A stretch of DNA of 64,000 nucleotides. Source: Clostridiaceae bacterium Marseille-Q4145. Its GTDB lineage: Bacteria > Bacillota > Clostridia > Lachnospirales > Lachnospiraceae. The stretch lies in the NCBI GenBank assembly GCA_018223365.1, contig JAGTTP010000001.1, positions 744,001-808,000 on the forward strand, written 5' to 3'. Of the stretch, positions 26,363-38,953 are shown piece after piece (the stretch's first letter is position 1; every line of letters begins with the position of its first letter). The position numbers and the translations under genes were made by a program. The notes under the pieces are model-generated. The model was not told the origin of the DNA. It did not search any database and worked only from the letters and a program-made list of their open reading frames with translations.

Positions 26363-27508
26363 TTACCCGTTCTTCCTCCAAACCATTTTATTCACGATAC
26401 CCGTGTAGCTCTGAATGATTCTGGCGACCTTCATGGACACATTTTCAGCGGTATAATCCGCCACCGGCGTACCAAAGCATTCAGCCCGTTGCATCCCGAC
26501 AGCCAGCTCCACCGCCTGCAGGAGGGAGTCTGCGTCGATTCCGGCGAGTACAAAGCATCCGGCATCCAGCGCCTCGGGGCGCTCGGTAGAGGTTCGGATG
26601 CTGACCGCCGGGAAAGACTTGCCTACAGACAGGAAAAAGCTGCTTTCCTCCGGCAGTGTGCCGCTGTCGGAGACCACGGCGAAGGCGTTCATCTGCAGGC
26701 AGTTATAATCGTGAAAGCCCAGCGGCTCGTGGGCAATCACGCGGGAGTCCAGTTGAAAGCCCGTCACCTCCAGACGCTTTCTGCTCCTCGGGTGGCAGGA
26801 GTAAAGGATCGGCATATCGTACTTCTCTGCCATGGCATTGACCGCCGTGAACAGCTGGACAAAATTGCGATCCGTATCGATGTTTTCCTCCCGATGCGCT
26901 GAGAGCAGGATGTACTGTCCCTTGGTTAAGCCCAGACGACGGTGGATATCACTGTCTTCGATCTTGTCCAGATTGACGTGCAGCACCTCAGCCATGGGAC
27001 TGCCCGTCACGAAGGTGCGCTCCTTTGGCAGTCCGCACTCCATCAGATACCGGCGTGCATGCTCCGAATAGCAGAGATTAACGTCGCTGATGATATCCAC
27101 GATGCGGCGGTTCGTCTCCTCCGGCAAGCACTCATCCTTGCAGCGGTTTCCCGCCTCCATATGGAAGATCGGAATGTGCAGCCGCTTGGCACCGATCACG
27201 GAAAGGCAGGAGTTGGTATCGCCCAGGACCAGCACCGCGTCCGGCTTCAGCCGTACCATCAGCTTGTAGGATTTCTCAATGATATTCCCAATCGTGGCTC
27301 CGAGGTCGTCGCCTACGGCATCCAGATAATAATCCGGCGCCCGAAGGCCGAGATCGTCAAAAAACACCTGATTAAGGGCGTAGTCGTAGTTCTGACCGGT
27401 GTGAACCAGAATCTGCTCAAAGTACCGGTCGCAGCACTTTATTGTTGCGGACAGCCGGATGATCTCCGGCCGCGTGCCGATGATTGTCATCAGCTTCAGC
27501 TTTCCCAT
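26363..27508 (-). CDS. wecB: UDP-N-acetylglucosamine 2-epimerase (WecB/CapG-like)
   Basis: 381 residues of the non-hydrolysing 2-epimerase family (GT-B fold): MTIIGTRPEIIRLSATIK at the start, HMEAGNRCKDECLPEETNRR with catalytic acidic residues, and a C-terminal DSGTLPEESSFF sugar-nucleotide loop. Because it follows capE and capF, the likely reaction is the CapG step, 2-epimerisation giving UDP-N-acetyl-L-fucosamine, rather than UDP-ManNAc formation. It lies two bases after capF. High-GC codon choice differs from the flanking housekeeping genes, hinting at acquisition. Confidence 0.93.
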   Translation of the reverse strand: MGKLKLMTIIGTRPEIIRLSATIKCCDRYFEQILVHTGQNYDYALNQVFFDDLGLRAPDYYLDAVGDDLGATIGNIIEKSYKLMVRLKPDAVLVLGDTNSCLSVIGAKRLHIPIFHMEAGNRCKDECLPEETNRRIVDIISDVNLCYSEHARRYLMECGLPKERTFVTGSPMAEVLHVNLDKIEDSDIHRRLGLTKGQYILLSAHREENIDTDRNFVQLFTAVNAMAEKYDMPILYSCHPRSRKRLEVTGFQLDSRVIAHEPLGFHDYNCLQMNAFAVVSDSGTLPEESSFFLSVGKSFPAVSIRTSTERPEALDAGCFVLAGIDADSLLQAVELAVGMQRAECFGTPVADYTAENVSMKVARIIQSYTGIVNKMVWRKNG

Positions 27509-27510
27509 TG

Positions 27511-28677
27511 CTACACCTCCTCAAAGTAGGTATCCGGGTGGTTGGAATCAAACTGCTCGTTGGCCCACATGACTGTCACCAGATTTTCCGTCTCACTCAG
27601 ATTGATAATGTTGTGGGTATAACCCGGCAGCATATGGACAGCCTGGATTCGGTCACCGCTGACCTCGAATTCGATCTTTTCGTCGGAGCCGATTTGGCGT
27701 TCCTGGATCAGCCCATGTCCGGCCACGACCATGAAGAATTCCCACTTGCTGTTGTGCCAGTGCTGCCCCTTGGTGATACCGGGCTTTGTGATGTTCACGG
27801 AGACCTGACCGCAGCTCTTCGTTTTCAGCAGTTCTGTGAAGCTGCCTCGCTCGTCTACATTCATCTTCAGCGGGAACGCAATTTTCTCCGGCGGCAGATA
27901 GGAAAGATAGGTGCTGTAGAGCTTCTTTGCAAAGCTGCCCTCCGGGATCTCCGGGAGCAACAGTGTCTGCGGCTGGTCGTGGAAGGTCTGGAGCAGTCGA
28001 ACAATCTCACCCAGCGTCACGCGGTGGCTGACCGGAACACTGCAATATGCTCCATCCGTCCGGTGGGGCTGACCCTCCATGGCATCCAAGATCTCGTCAA
28101 TCAGGTCATCAATGTAGACCAGCTCCAATTCGACTGCCGGGTCCGAGACCGTGATTGGGAGGTCCCGTGCGATGTTGTGGCAGAACGTCGCCACTGCGGA
28201 GTTGTAGTTGGGGCGGCACCACTTGCCGAACAGGTTCGGCAGACGATAGATCATCCCGGCTGCGCCGGTTTCCTCGCCGTAAACGAGGAGCAGCTCCTCC
28301 GCCGCTTTTTTGGACTGTCCGTAGCGACTCCCGGCATACCTTCCGGTCAGGCTGGCCTGAATGGAGGAGGAGAGCAATACCGGGCAGCGATTACCGCTTT
28401 CCCGAAGCATCTCCAACAGGGTACGGGTGAAGTCTGTATTTCCGGCTGCAAATTCTCCCGGATCCTGGGGCCGGTTCACGCCAGCCAAGTGGACCACGAA
28501 ATCCGCCTTCTGGCAGTAGCCCGCCAGGGTTTCTGCCGAAGTATCCCGCGTACACAAAAGAATTTCCTCGATTTGCAGTGCGGGCCGGGTTTTGTCTCTG
28601 CGATTCTTGATGGTGGAAAGGCGCTGCGTCAGATTTTTCCCGACAAATCCGTTTGCGCCAGTGATCAGTACATTCAT
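27511..28677 (-). CDS. capF: Bifunctional sugar-nucleotide reductase/epimerase CapF
   Basis: 388 residues from the ATG at 28675-28677, which shares one base with the capE stop (TGATG). The N-terminal domain (about 1-245) is an NAD(P)-dependent SDR with MNVLITGANGFVGKNL; the C-terminal domain (about 260-388) is a zinc cupin (GQHWHNSKWEFFMVVAGHG). That fusion is specific to CapF of Staphylococcus aureus type, which makes the UDP-6-deoxy-talose intermediate on the way to UDP-L-FucNAc. Confidence 0.93.
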   Translation of the reverse strand: MNVLITGANGFVGKNLTQRLSTIKNRRDKTRPALQIEEILLCTRDTSAETLAGYCQKADFVVHLAGVNRPQDPGEFAAGNTDFTRTLLEMLRESGNRCPVLLSSSIQASLTGRYAGSRYGQSKKAAEELLLVYGEETGAAGMIYRLPNLFGKWCRPNYNSAVATFCHNIARDLPITVSDPAVELELVYIDDLIDEILDAMEGQPHRTDGAYCSVPVSHRVTLGEIVRLLQTFHDQPQTLLLPEIPEGSFAKKLYSTYLSYLPPEKIAFPLKMNVDERGSFTELLKTKSCGQVSVNITKPGITKGQHWHNSKWEFFMVVAGHGLIQERQIGSDEKIEFEVSGDRIQAVHMLPGYTHNIINLSETENLVTVMWANEQFDSNHPDTYFEEV

Positions 28678-29705
28678 CAGCAAGTTCCTCCGAACAGCTT
28701 CAACTTTAGAAGAAGCTGTTTCATTTCCTCCACATTCAGCCGGTGCGTATTGTGCGAAGTATACTGCTCGATTTTGCCGAACTCCGGATTTCCCTTGCTG
28801 AAATAGTTGTCATAGTTCAAATCTCGATTATCTGCCGGAATGCGGAAGAAGCCGGGCAGGTCTTCCGCCCGCATCATTTCCTCTGCAGTGACCAGCACCT
28901 CAAAGAGCTTTTCGCCATGCCGCGTTCCGATAATCGTCGTGCCAAGGTCGGAGTGCTTCAGCTCCAGCACAGCCTGTGCCAGCGTCTCGATGGTCACGGC
29001 AGGGGCCTTCTGCACGAACAGGTCACCCTGTTCGCCATGCTCAAAGGCATAAAGCACAAGGTCCACGGCATCGCTGAGCGTCATCATAAAACGGGTCATA
29101 TTGGGATTCGTGATCGTCAGAGGCTTTCCCTCGTCGATCCGGTCGCAGAACAGCGGAATGACCGAGCCACGGGAGGCCATGACGTTGCCGTACCGCGTCA
29201 AACACAGAACCGGATCCCCAGGCAGCATCTGCCGGGAGCGGGCAATCACATTCTTCTCCATGACAGCCTTCGTCATGCCCATAGCGTTGATGGGATAGGC
29301 CGCCTTGTCCGTGGACAGGAAGATGGCCTTCTTCACATGGTTTGCAACACATGCGGAAATCACATTGTCGGACCCTGCCACATTGGTTTTGACCGCCTCC
29401 ATAGGATAAAACTCGCAGGAAGGCACCTGCTTCAAAGCTGCGGCATGAAATACATAATCCACACCGCGGAACGCATTCAGAATGGAATTGTAATCCCGTA
29501 CATCACCTATGTAGAACTTGATCTTTTCCGCATGCTGCGGATACAGCTCCTGATAGGTATGCCGCATATCATCCTGCTTTTTCTCATCCCGTGAGAGAAT
29601 GCGGATCTCTGCAATGTCGGTGGTCAGGAAGCGGCGCAGCACAGCGTTGCCAAAGGAGCCTGTCCCACCGGTAATGAGCAGTATTTTATCTTTGAATTGA
29701 GACAT
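28677..29705 (-). CDS. capE: UDP-GlcNAc 4,6-dehydratase/epimerase CapE
   Basis: 342 residues from the ATG at 29703-29705, chosen because AAGGGG lies about ten bases upstream and upstream codons add a non-homologous tail. The Rossmann motif is TGGTGSFGNAVL. The active site reads STDKAAYPINAMGMTK, with Met in place of the usual Tyr of YxxxK, as recalled for CapE itself. It starts the CapE-CapF-CapG route from UDP-GlcNAc to UDP-N-acetyl-L-fucosamine. Confidence 0.94.
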   Translation of the reverse strand: MSQFKDKILLITGGTGSFGNAVLRRFLTTDIAEIRILSRDEKKQDDMRHTYQELYPQHAEKIKFYIGDVRDYNSILNAFRGVDYVFHAAALKQVPSCEFYPMEAVKTNVAGSDNVISACVANHVKKAIFLSTDKAAYPINAMGMTKAVMEKNVIARSRQMLPGDPVLCLTRYGNVMASRGSVIPLFCDRIDEGKPLTITNPNMTRFMMTLSDAVDLVLYAFEHGEQGDLFVQKAPAVTIETLAQAVLELKHSDLGTTIIGTRHGEKLFEVLVTAEEMMRAEDLPGFFRIPADNRDLNYDNYFSKGNPEFGKIEQYTSHNTHRLNVEEMKQLLLKLKLFGGTC

Positions 29706-29709
29706 GTCT

Positions 29710-29988
29710 TTAGAATCCCCTTTCCGATTCAGCGGTATCTTCCTTGCCGAATGAGCACTCCACGCCTTTGATGCCACCCAATAGCATTAGAATAGCAAAG
29801 AAAAAATACGGATTTGCATCAACAACAGGCTCAGGCATACATATCAGCAATGCACCTAAACCTAAACTTGCAATTTGATTTGATAGCAAATTGTGGTTTG
29901 TTTTTTTCATACGCACAGCGGTACCATATGCAGACCGTATGCTCGTTATCGTAAAGCTGAATGCTGCAGGAATGTAATCTCTGCGCAG
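29710..29988 (-). pseudogene. C-terminal remnant of a membrane protein
   Basis: An open frame of about 92 codons, with no proper start, runs from 29988 to the stop at 29710, five bases before capE. It encodes a basic segment (AYGTAVRMKKTNHNLLSN) and two probable membrane helices (QIASLGLGALLICMP and NPYFFFAILMLLGG). By position upstream of cap genes it may be the tail of a polysaccharide polymerase or flippase, but that is inference. It stops about 50 bases from the left end of the IS3 element. A shorter product starting at the Met at 29916 is possible. Confidence 0.5.
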
Positions 29989-30090
29989 TCAAAAATCAGT
30001 GTTATCAGATGATATCGAATCGGAAAAAGCCTGATATGCTACCCTCATATAGGACAATGAAATATAAAAGTCCTATATGGGGGTATTTTC

Positions 30091-30777
30091 ATGTTCAGAA
30101 AGAGTAAGATAGAACCAGTAGAAAAAGTAAAAATAGTCGAACGCTACCTTGCAGGAGAAATTGGCATACGGCAAGCAGAAAAAGAATTGGGAGTTGATCA
30201 TCATAGCATTCGAAATTGGATTTCTATTTATCAGTATGATGGACCAACTGGATTACTCAATCAACCGAAAAACAAATCTTATTCAAAAGATTTAAAAATA
30301 TCTGCTATAAATGATTATCTTAACGGAGAAGGATCTCTTCAGGATATTTGCACAAAATACGGAATTCGTTCACACAGACAGCTTTCCGATTGGATTAAGG
30401 TGTATAATTCTGGTGGAATATTAAAAACATCCACTGGAGGTGCTTACATGAAAAAAGCAAAGAACACTACACTTGATGAGAGATTAAAAATAGTAACAGA
30501 TTGTCTTGCAAATGATAAGAATTATGGTGCAATGGCACTTAAATATGATTGTTCCTATCAACAAGTTCGTAATTGGGTAATGCGATACGAAAAGATGGGT
30601 CAAGCGGGTCTGGAAGACAGACGTGGACGTCGTATAGCTTCTCTTCCAAGCAGAACACCTGAAGAAGAGCTACGTGACAAGATAGCTGAACTGGAAAGAA
30701 GAAATCTAGACTTACAAATGGAGAATGATCTGTTAAAAAAAGTCAGAGAACTGGAAAGGAGGGGGCGCTATCTTTAA
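30091..30777 (+). CDS. IS3-family transposase OrfA
   Basis: 228 residues with two to three helix-turn-helix units (about 8-55, 62-110 and 120-170), then a leucine-zipper-like end (KIAELERRNLDLQMENDLLKK). This is the DNA-binding half of the transposase. The run at 30735-30741 (A AAA AAA in frame, then G) is a likely -1 slippage site, and the -1 frame leads directly into orfB. Confidence 0.88.
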   Translation: MFRKSKIEPVEKVKIVERYLAGEIGIRQAEKELGVDHHSIRNWISIYQYDGPTGLLNQPKNKSYSKDLKISAINDYLNGEGSLQDICTKYGIRSHRQLSDWIKVYNSGGILKTSTGGAYMKKAKNTTLDERLKIVTDCLANDKNYGAMALKYDCSYQQVRNWVMRYEKMGQAGLEDRRGRRIASLPSRTPEEELRDKIAELERRNLDLQMENDLLKKVRELERRGRYL

Positions 30778-31671
30778 TCCATCGGTTAGCCGAATATGAA
30801 GCCATCCAAGAACTATCGTCTACTAAGCATTATCCCGTAGATAGACTTTGTAAATATCTTAATGTTACACGTTCTGCGTATTACCGCTGGGTAAAATATC
30901 CGAAAAGTAATAATGAACTTCGAAACGAAAGACTATCCACTGAAATCCAAAGGATTCATAACCAGCATCCAGATATGGGATATCGAAGAATTCGTGATGA
31001 ATTAGATGGACATAAAGGAATTCATGTGAATGATAAACGAATACTTCGTATTTGTAGGAAATACGATATAAAATCAAATATTAAATGGAAACCTAAGAGT
31101 TGTACCAGAGGAGACAGAAATCCTGATCACATAGCAAAAAAACTATTTACACCGTGAATTTCACGCCGAAAAACCGAATGAAAAGTGGCTTACAGATGTT
31201 TCTGAATTTAAATACTACAACGGAATAGAAATTCATAAAGTTTATCTGAGTGCTATTTTAGATTTATATGATAGAAGGATTGTTTCCTTTAAAATCAGCG
31301 ATCATAATGATAATCCATTAGTTATGGACACGTTTGATGAGGCTGTTCGTCAGGAGCCGGATGCACACCCATTAGTTCATTCTGATCGAGGCTTTCAATA
31401 TACAAGCGCACAGTTTTATACTAGATTGAAAAAACATCATATGAAGCAGAGTATGTCTAGAGTTGCCCACTGTATTGACAATGGACCAATGGAAGGATTT
31501 TGGGGAATTCTAAAACGAGAAATGTATTATAAACAGCGTTTTAATGACAGAAGCTCTTTGATTACTGCGATAGCTAATTACATAGATTACTACAACAACC
31601 AACGACTTCAAAGGAAACTGCATGTAATGACACCAATGAAATATCATGAGCAATATACAAAAGCAGCATAA
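30735..31671 (+). pseudogene. IS3-family transposase OrfB, frameshifted
   Basis: Read in the -1 frame from the slippage site, it gives a typical IS3 catalytic domain start (HRLAEYEAIQELSS, MGYRRIRDELDGH). At 31136-31142 there are seven As where six would keep the frame; the frame then ends in TGA at 31155. The proper frame resumes just after the run (FHAEKPNEKWLTDVSEF) and carries the rest of the rve domain, with DLYDRRIV and HSDRGFQYTS holding catalytic Asp residues and a Glu in the following GPMEGFWG region, down to YHEQYTKAA. A single extra A therefore inactivates it, unless it is recoded or a base error. Confidence 0.85.
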
Positions 31672-31743
31672 AATATCGCCAGCCATAGCATGGCTGACGA
31701 TACAAAAATTTATTATTTTTTATTGTCCTCTTGACAGGGAGCA

Positions 31744-31862
31744 CACCAGATGACATCCGGCACATGAGTGAGGATGATTTGCTTGACATGGATTACTTTT
31801 TAAACGAAGACGATGTGTTTGATGAAGATTTTCCCGGTGCTGAGGGTTTTTATATCTTCTAA
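31744..31862 (+). pseudogene. C-terminal remnant of an unidentified acidic protein
   Basis: The frame ends DEDFPGAEGFYIF-stop at 31862 and is open back to the IS3 right end. About 39 very acidic codons remain (DDIRHMSEDDLLDMDYFLNE). This looks like the tail of a mobile-element gene cut by the IS or by deletion. I do not know the parent family. Confidence 0.4.
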
Positions 31863-31884
31863 AAACTTATCGTTTATTTGCTAT

Positions 31885-31911
31885 GCCCGCCTCTGTGCGG
31901 GCTACTTTTAT
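31885..31911 (+). terminator. Probable terminator of the acidic remnant
   Basis: GCCCGC (31885-31890) and GCGGGC (31897-31902) pair across CTCTGT and are followed by TACTTTTATA, 23 bases after the stop codon. Confidence 0.6.
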
Positions 31912-32232
31912 ATCAAGAGTTCTCCAAAGGAGAACTTTCCTATAAAGTGAAAAAGGGCGCCGTTTTCTCAGTCCGTCAGGACCAACAAAACGACGCCCAA
32001 GTCTTTGTGAGTTTTTTTGAGAAAAATACCGCTGCCAGCCGTGAAAAACGCTGCTCAAAAAGGGCGCTGGCTGAATGCATCTGCCCGAAAAGGGAAAACG
32101 CCCGGTTCGAATCGGGGCAGATGCTCTGAAACAGCGATTTGCATCTATGGTTTGAAAGAACAAATCCGGGTCCAAAAAAGCCCGGAAACGGTAGATGCGC
32201 CTGGCTTTTCGCCAGACGCATCTATACCGTTT
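31912..32232. other. Hairpin-dense non-coding stretch
   Basis: No supported gene. At least six stems follow each other: GTTCTCC/GGAGAAC (31919-31935); GGGCGCCGTTTT/AAAACGACGCCC (31955-31998) with inner GTCC/GGAC; GCCAGC/GCTGGC (32034-32071); GCATCTGCCC/GGGCAGATGC (32077-32124); TCCGGG/CCCGGA (32165-32186); and AGATGCG..CTGGC/GCCAG..CGCATCT (32193-32223) inside AAACGG/CCGTTT. The word GCATCT or its complement recurs five times. It could be a structured RNA, a decayed MITE or rRNA-operon trailer. Confidence 0.5.
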
Positions 32233-32243
32233 AGTTAATAGAG

Positions 32244-32314
32244 AGGCGACAACCAGATTCGAACTGGTGATATAGGTGTTGCAGACCTTTGCCTTACCAC
32301 TTGGCCATGTCGCC
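32244..32314 (-). tRNA. tRNA-Cys(GCA)
   Basis: 71-nt cloverleaf on the minus strand: acceptor GGCGACA with TGTCGCC-type partner, anticodon loop CTGCAAC with anticodon GCA, TPsiC loop GTTCGAATC, and discriminator U73, which is characteristic of tRNA-Cys. No CCA is encoded. It lies 15 bases after tRNA-Asn in the rRNA operon. Confidence 0.95.
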
Positions 32315-32329
32315 ATATTCTTTTAAAAG

Positions 32330-32401
32330 CTCCCCGAGTAGGGCTCGAACCTACAACACCACGGTTAACAGCCGTGTGCTCTACCATTGAGCTATCGAGG
32401 A
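32330..32401 (-). tRNA. tRNA-Asn(GTT)
   Basis: 72-nt cloverleaf: acceptor TCCTCGA pairing with TCGGGGA, anticodon loop CTGTTAA with anticodon GTT, T-arm GGTTCGAGCC, discriminator G73. It lies about 80 bases after the 23S 3' end on the same strand. Confidence 0.95.
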
Positions 32402-32479
32402 ATACGAAGATATTATACCTTCAAAATCACATACAGTCAATACTTAATTTCATCTTTTCCAAAACCTTACACCTTAAAC

Positions 32480-35385
<2,906 letters not shown>

Positions 35386-35543
35386 ACCATTCATATAGCG
35401 TTATGAACGTTGGTTTTAGGTTCGTTTGTGTTCACAAACATTTTTGGTTTTTTCTCGGATGTCTTGTATCTTTTGTGTTAAAGATATTTTGTATTTTCTG
35501 TATGCAATTTTCAAGGTACGATATCTTTCCAGTTACCCGTGTT

Positions 35544-35569
35544 CCGGATTACCTTTTAAGGTAATCCGG
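35544..35569 (-). promoter_or_regulatory. Stem between 5S and 23S
   Basis: A ten-base perfect inverted repeat (CCGGATTACC and GGTAATCCGG, six-base loop) begins at the 3' end of the 5S gene. There is no T-run after it, so it is more likely an RNA-processing stem than a terminator. Confidence 0.5.
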
Positions 35570-35681
35570 CAGCCACCTGCTCTCCCATGCCGTCTCCAGC
35601 ATAGTACCATCGGCCGCTTGGGTCTTAACCATCGTGTTCGGGATGGGAACGGGTGTGACCCCCAAGCGCATCGCCACCGGA
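35566..35681 (-). rRNA. 5S ribosomal RNA
   Basis: About 116 nt: CCGGTGGCGATGCGCTTGGG at the 5' end, the conserved CCCATCCCGAACACG, and the 3' strand ending near GGTGGCTGCCGG. It lies between 16S and 23S on the same strand, which is not the usual position. Confidence 0.94.
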
Positions 35682-35753
35682 AATCTTATAGAGTTTTCAT
35701 TTTCATGAACCCTCATAATTAAATAGTACTTTTTTGTTTCTTCTACTTATCTT

Positions 35754-37290
<1,537 letters not shown>

Positions 37291-37475
37291 AGTTTGTTCC
37301 GTTCAGAACAACACTTGGCTGTTCTATCCGTTACTGTTTTTTAGGTTGCTTTTGACTTGTATAAGTTAAAGCTGTTCGTTTAAAAATTTTCAAAAAGAAT
37401 TTTCGAAGATCTTTAAAGCACTATTTAATTATCAAGGTTCATTGTTTATCTCGTTGCCTCAGCAGCAACTCTGAT

Positions 37476-37504
37476 ATATTATCACATTCGCATTCGCTTG
37501 TCAA
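37476..37504 (-). promoter_or_regulatory. rRNA operon promoter, proximal
   Basis: Minus strand TTGACA (37499-37504), a 17-base spacer and TAATAT (37476-37481), about 190 bases upstream of mature 16S. Confidence 0.8.
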
Positions 37505-37591
37505 CAACTTTTTTAACTTTTTTCAAGTTCAGTTTGTTGTTTTCAAACTCTCAGTTCATGTGTATCAGCCGTTCTCACAGCCAGCTCGATT

Positions 37592-37620
37592 ATATTATCA
37601 CCTGACGCAATAAATGTCAA
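37592..37620 (-). promoter_or_regulatory. rRNA operon promoter, distal
   Basis: Minus strand TTGACA (37615-37620), a 17-base spacer and TAATAT (37592-37597). A third TTGACA at 37653-37658 lacks a good -10 and lies in AT-rich DNA that could act as an UP element. Confidence 0.8.
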
Positions 37621-37658
37621 CTACTTTTTTATTTTCTAGGCAAAAATAAAAATGTCAA

Positions 37659-37847
37659 CATTTAATGCGAAAGTTTTTTCATGTTTTTTCACATTTAGCA
37701 ATATGCACATATCAAAGCAACTTTATTTGTGCATATTGTATAATTATATGTTTTTAATGGGTGTTGGTGCCGGATCCGGCTCTTGATATGCTGTTATGTG
37801 TATTTAAAAATGGGCGCACGAATACCGCCGCCTTCTTAGATGTTCTT
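37659..37847. other. Gap between rRNA promoters and the IS30 gene, with two palindromes
   Basis: No gene. It holds an 11-base inverted repeat (CAATATGCACA at 37699-37709 and TGTGCATATTG at 37728-37738) and a 12-base perfect palindrome GCCGGATCCGGC (37769-37780). The left prophage junction probably lies in or near this gap, but I cannot place it. Confidence 0.45.
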
Positions 37848-38882
37848 TTAAGCTGCAATTTTCTTTAATTCATCATTATATAATTTTTCTGCCGATTGAT
37901 ACTCGAATAAGCGGCGCGGGTAATTATTGATCCACTCCGCTATATTATCTATATCGCCCTGTGTTTTATCGTCAAAATTTACACCTTTTGGAATGTGGCG
38001 GCGTACTAATTTGTTTTGGTTCTCGTTGCTGCCACGTTCCCAACTGCTATATGGGTGGCAGTAATAAACCTTTGTTCTATTCTTTTTGTTTCTCTTTGAT
38101 CTTTCCATTCCTTGCCAATCTGCAAACTCTGATCCATTATCTACCGTTATTGTTTTAAAAATCTTTCTGAACGCTGCCCCTGTTTTCCTCTCTAATCTGT
38201 CTAATGCCTTTACGACTGCTGCCGCCGTATGCTCTTTAAGTAAAAAAATAATCTCTTTGCGTGTTTTTCTTTCTGTTAAAACCAATAAAGATTTTTTAGA
38301 CACTCCCCGCGCGCCTACTACGGTATCCATTTCCCAATGTCCGAAGGTTTCCCTTGTGTCTATTTCTTCCGGTCTATTTTCGATGCTTTCCCCTTTGGTT
38401 GCCCTCTTTTGTGTCGTTTTTCTTTTGTGTTTCTTTTCCCCCTTGCGCTTTTCCGGCAGGTTTTTTAATGTCAAGTTGTAAAATATGCCCTTATCTATAT
38501 AACTATATAAAGTTGTTACGCATACTGTAAAATCTATTCCTTCCTCTTTTACTTTTGCCAATGCAGCCGCCGGGCTGTACCCTTCATTTATTATTATTTC
38601 TTCGATGCGATCCGCAAATTCTTTTTCGTTTCCTATTTTTAAATCTGCGCCTTTTGCCGATAAAACACCGTTCATGTATTCCTGCGCAATATCCGGGCTA
38701 TATCTTATTTCTGTTGTCAAATCAGAGTTTAACGCCTCGAATTGTCCGCGTTTTAACTCTCTGTATATTGTGCTTATATGAAAATGCAGTATTTCCGCGA
38801 TTTCTTTAGGTGTATGCCCGGCTTTCCTCAATACTTCTATTTTTAATCTATCGTTAAATGATATATGTTTAAAACTTCTCAT
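37848..38882 (-). CDS. IS30-family transposase
   Basis: 344 residues: an N-terminal helix-turn-helix (FNDRLKIEVLRKAGHTPKEI, about 8-45) and a C-terminal DDE integrase domain with GHWEMDTVVG (first Asp), ITVDNGSEF (second Asp) and WERGSNENQN (Glu). The reading frame is intact. I found no convincing terminal inverted repeats on either side, and its base composition is like the prophage, so it may be a prophage gene rather than a separate insertion. Confidence 0.92.
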   Translation of the reverse strand: MRSFKHISFNDRLKIEVLRKAGHTPKEIAEILHFHISTIYRELKRGQFEALNSDLTTEIRYSPDIAQEYMNGVLSAKGADLKIGNEKEFADRIEEIIINEGYSPAAALAKVKEEGIDFTVCVTTLYSYIDKGIFYNLTLKNLPEKRKGEKKHKRKTTQKRATKGESIENRPEEIDTRETFGHWEMDTVVGARGVSKKSLLVLTERKTRKEIIFLLKEHTAAAVVKALDRLERKTGAAFRKIFKTITVDNGSEFADWQGMERSKRNKKNRTKVYYCHPYSSWERGSNENQNKLVRRHIPKGVNFDDKTQGDIDNIAEWINNYPRRLFEYQSAEKLYNDELKKIAA

Positions 38883-38904
38883 GCGTGCCTCCTTAATGCG
38901 CGGC

Positions 38905-38940
38905 GAAGGGCGGCGGGTATAATCTACCTGCCGCCCTTAA
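38905..38940. promoter_or_regulatory. Strong hairpin upstream of the IS30-type gene
   Basis: AAGGGCGGCGGG pairs with CCTGCCGCCCTT (one mismatch) around TATAATCTA. No T-run follows on either strand. It could be a weak terminator for the RHH gene or a transposase-binding site. Confidence 0.45.
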
Positions 38941-38953
38941 AAGCTGTCTTGTT

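Larger units (their letters stand above)
30037..31743 (+). mobile_element. IS3-family insertion sequence
   Basis: About 1.7 kb bounded by imperfect inverted repeats that start TG and end CA: left end TGCTACCCTCATATAGGACA (30037) and right end, read inwards, TGCTCCCTGTCAAGAGGACA (31743). It contains overlapping orfA and orfB. I see no clear target-site duplication, so one flank may have been rearranged after insertion. Its AT-rich coding style differs from the neighbouring GC-rich cap genes. Probably no longer able to move by itself because orfB is frameshifted. Confidence 0.85.

Noticed and set aside
32077..32124. A further tRNA with a GGTTCGAATC T-arm
   Set aside because: The T-stem has a mismatch, and no D-arm or anticodon arm can be formed in the available length.
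31867..32316. A 149-codon minus-strand frame in the hairpin-dense region
   Set aside because: It begins inside tRNA-Cys, runs through all stems, and has no ribosome site or protein-like pattern.
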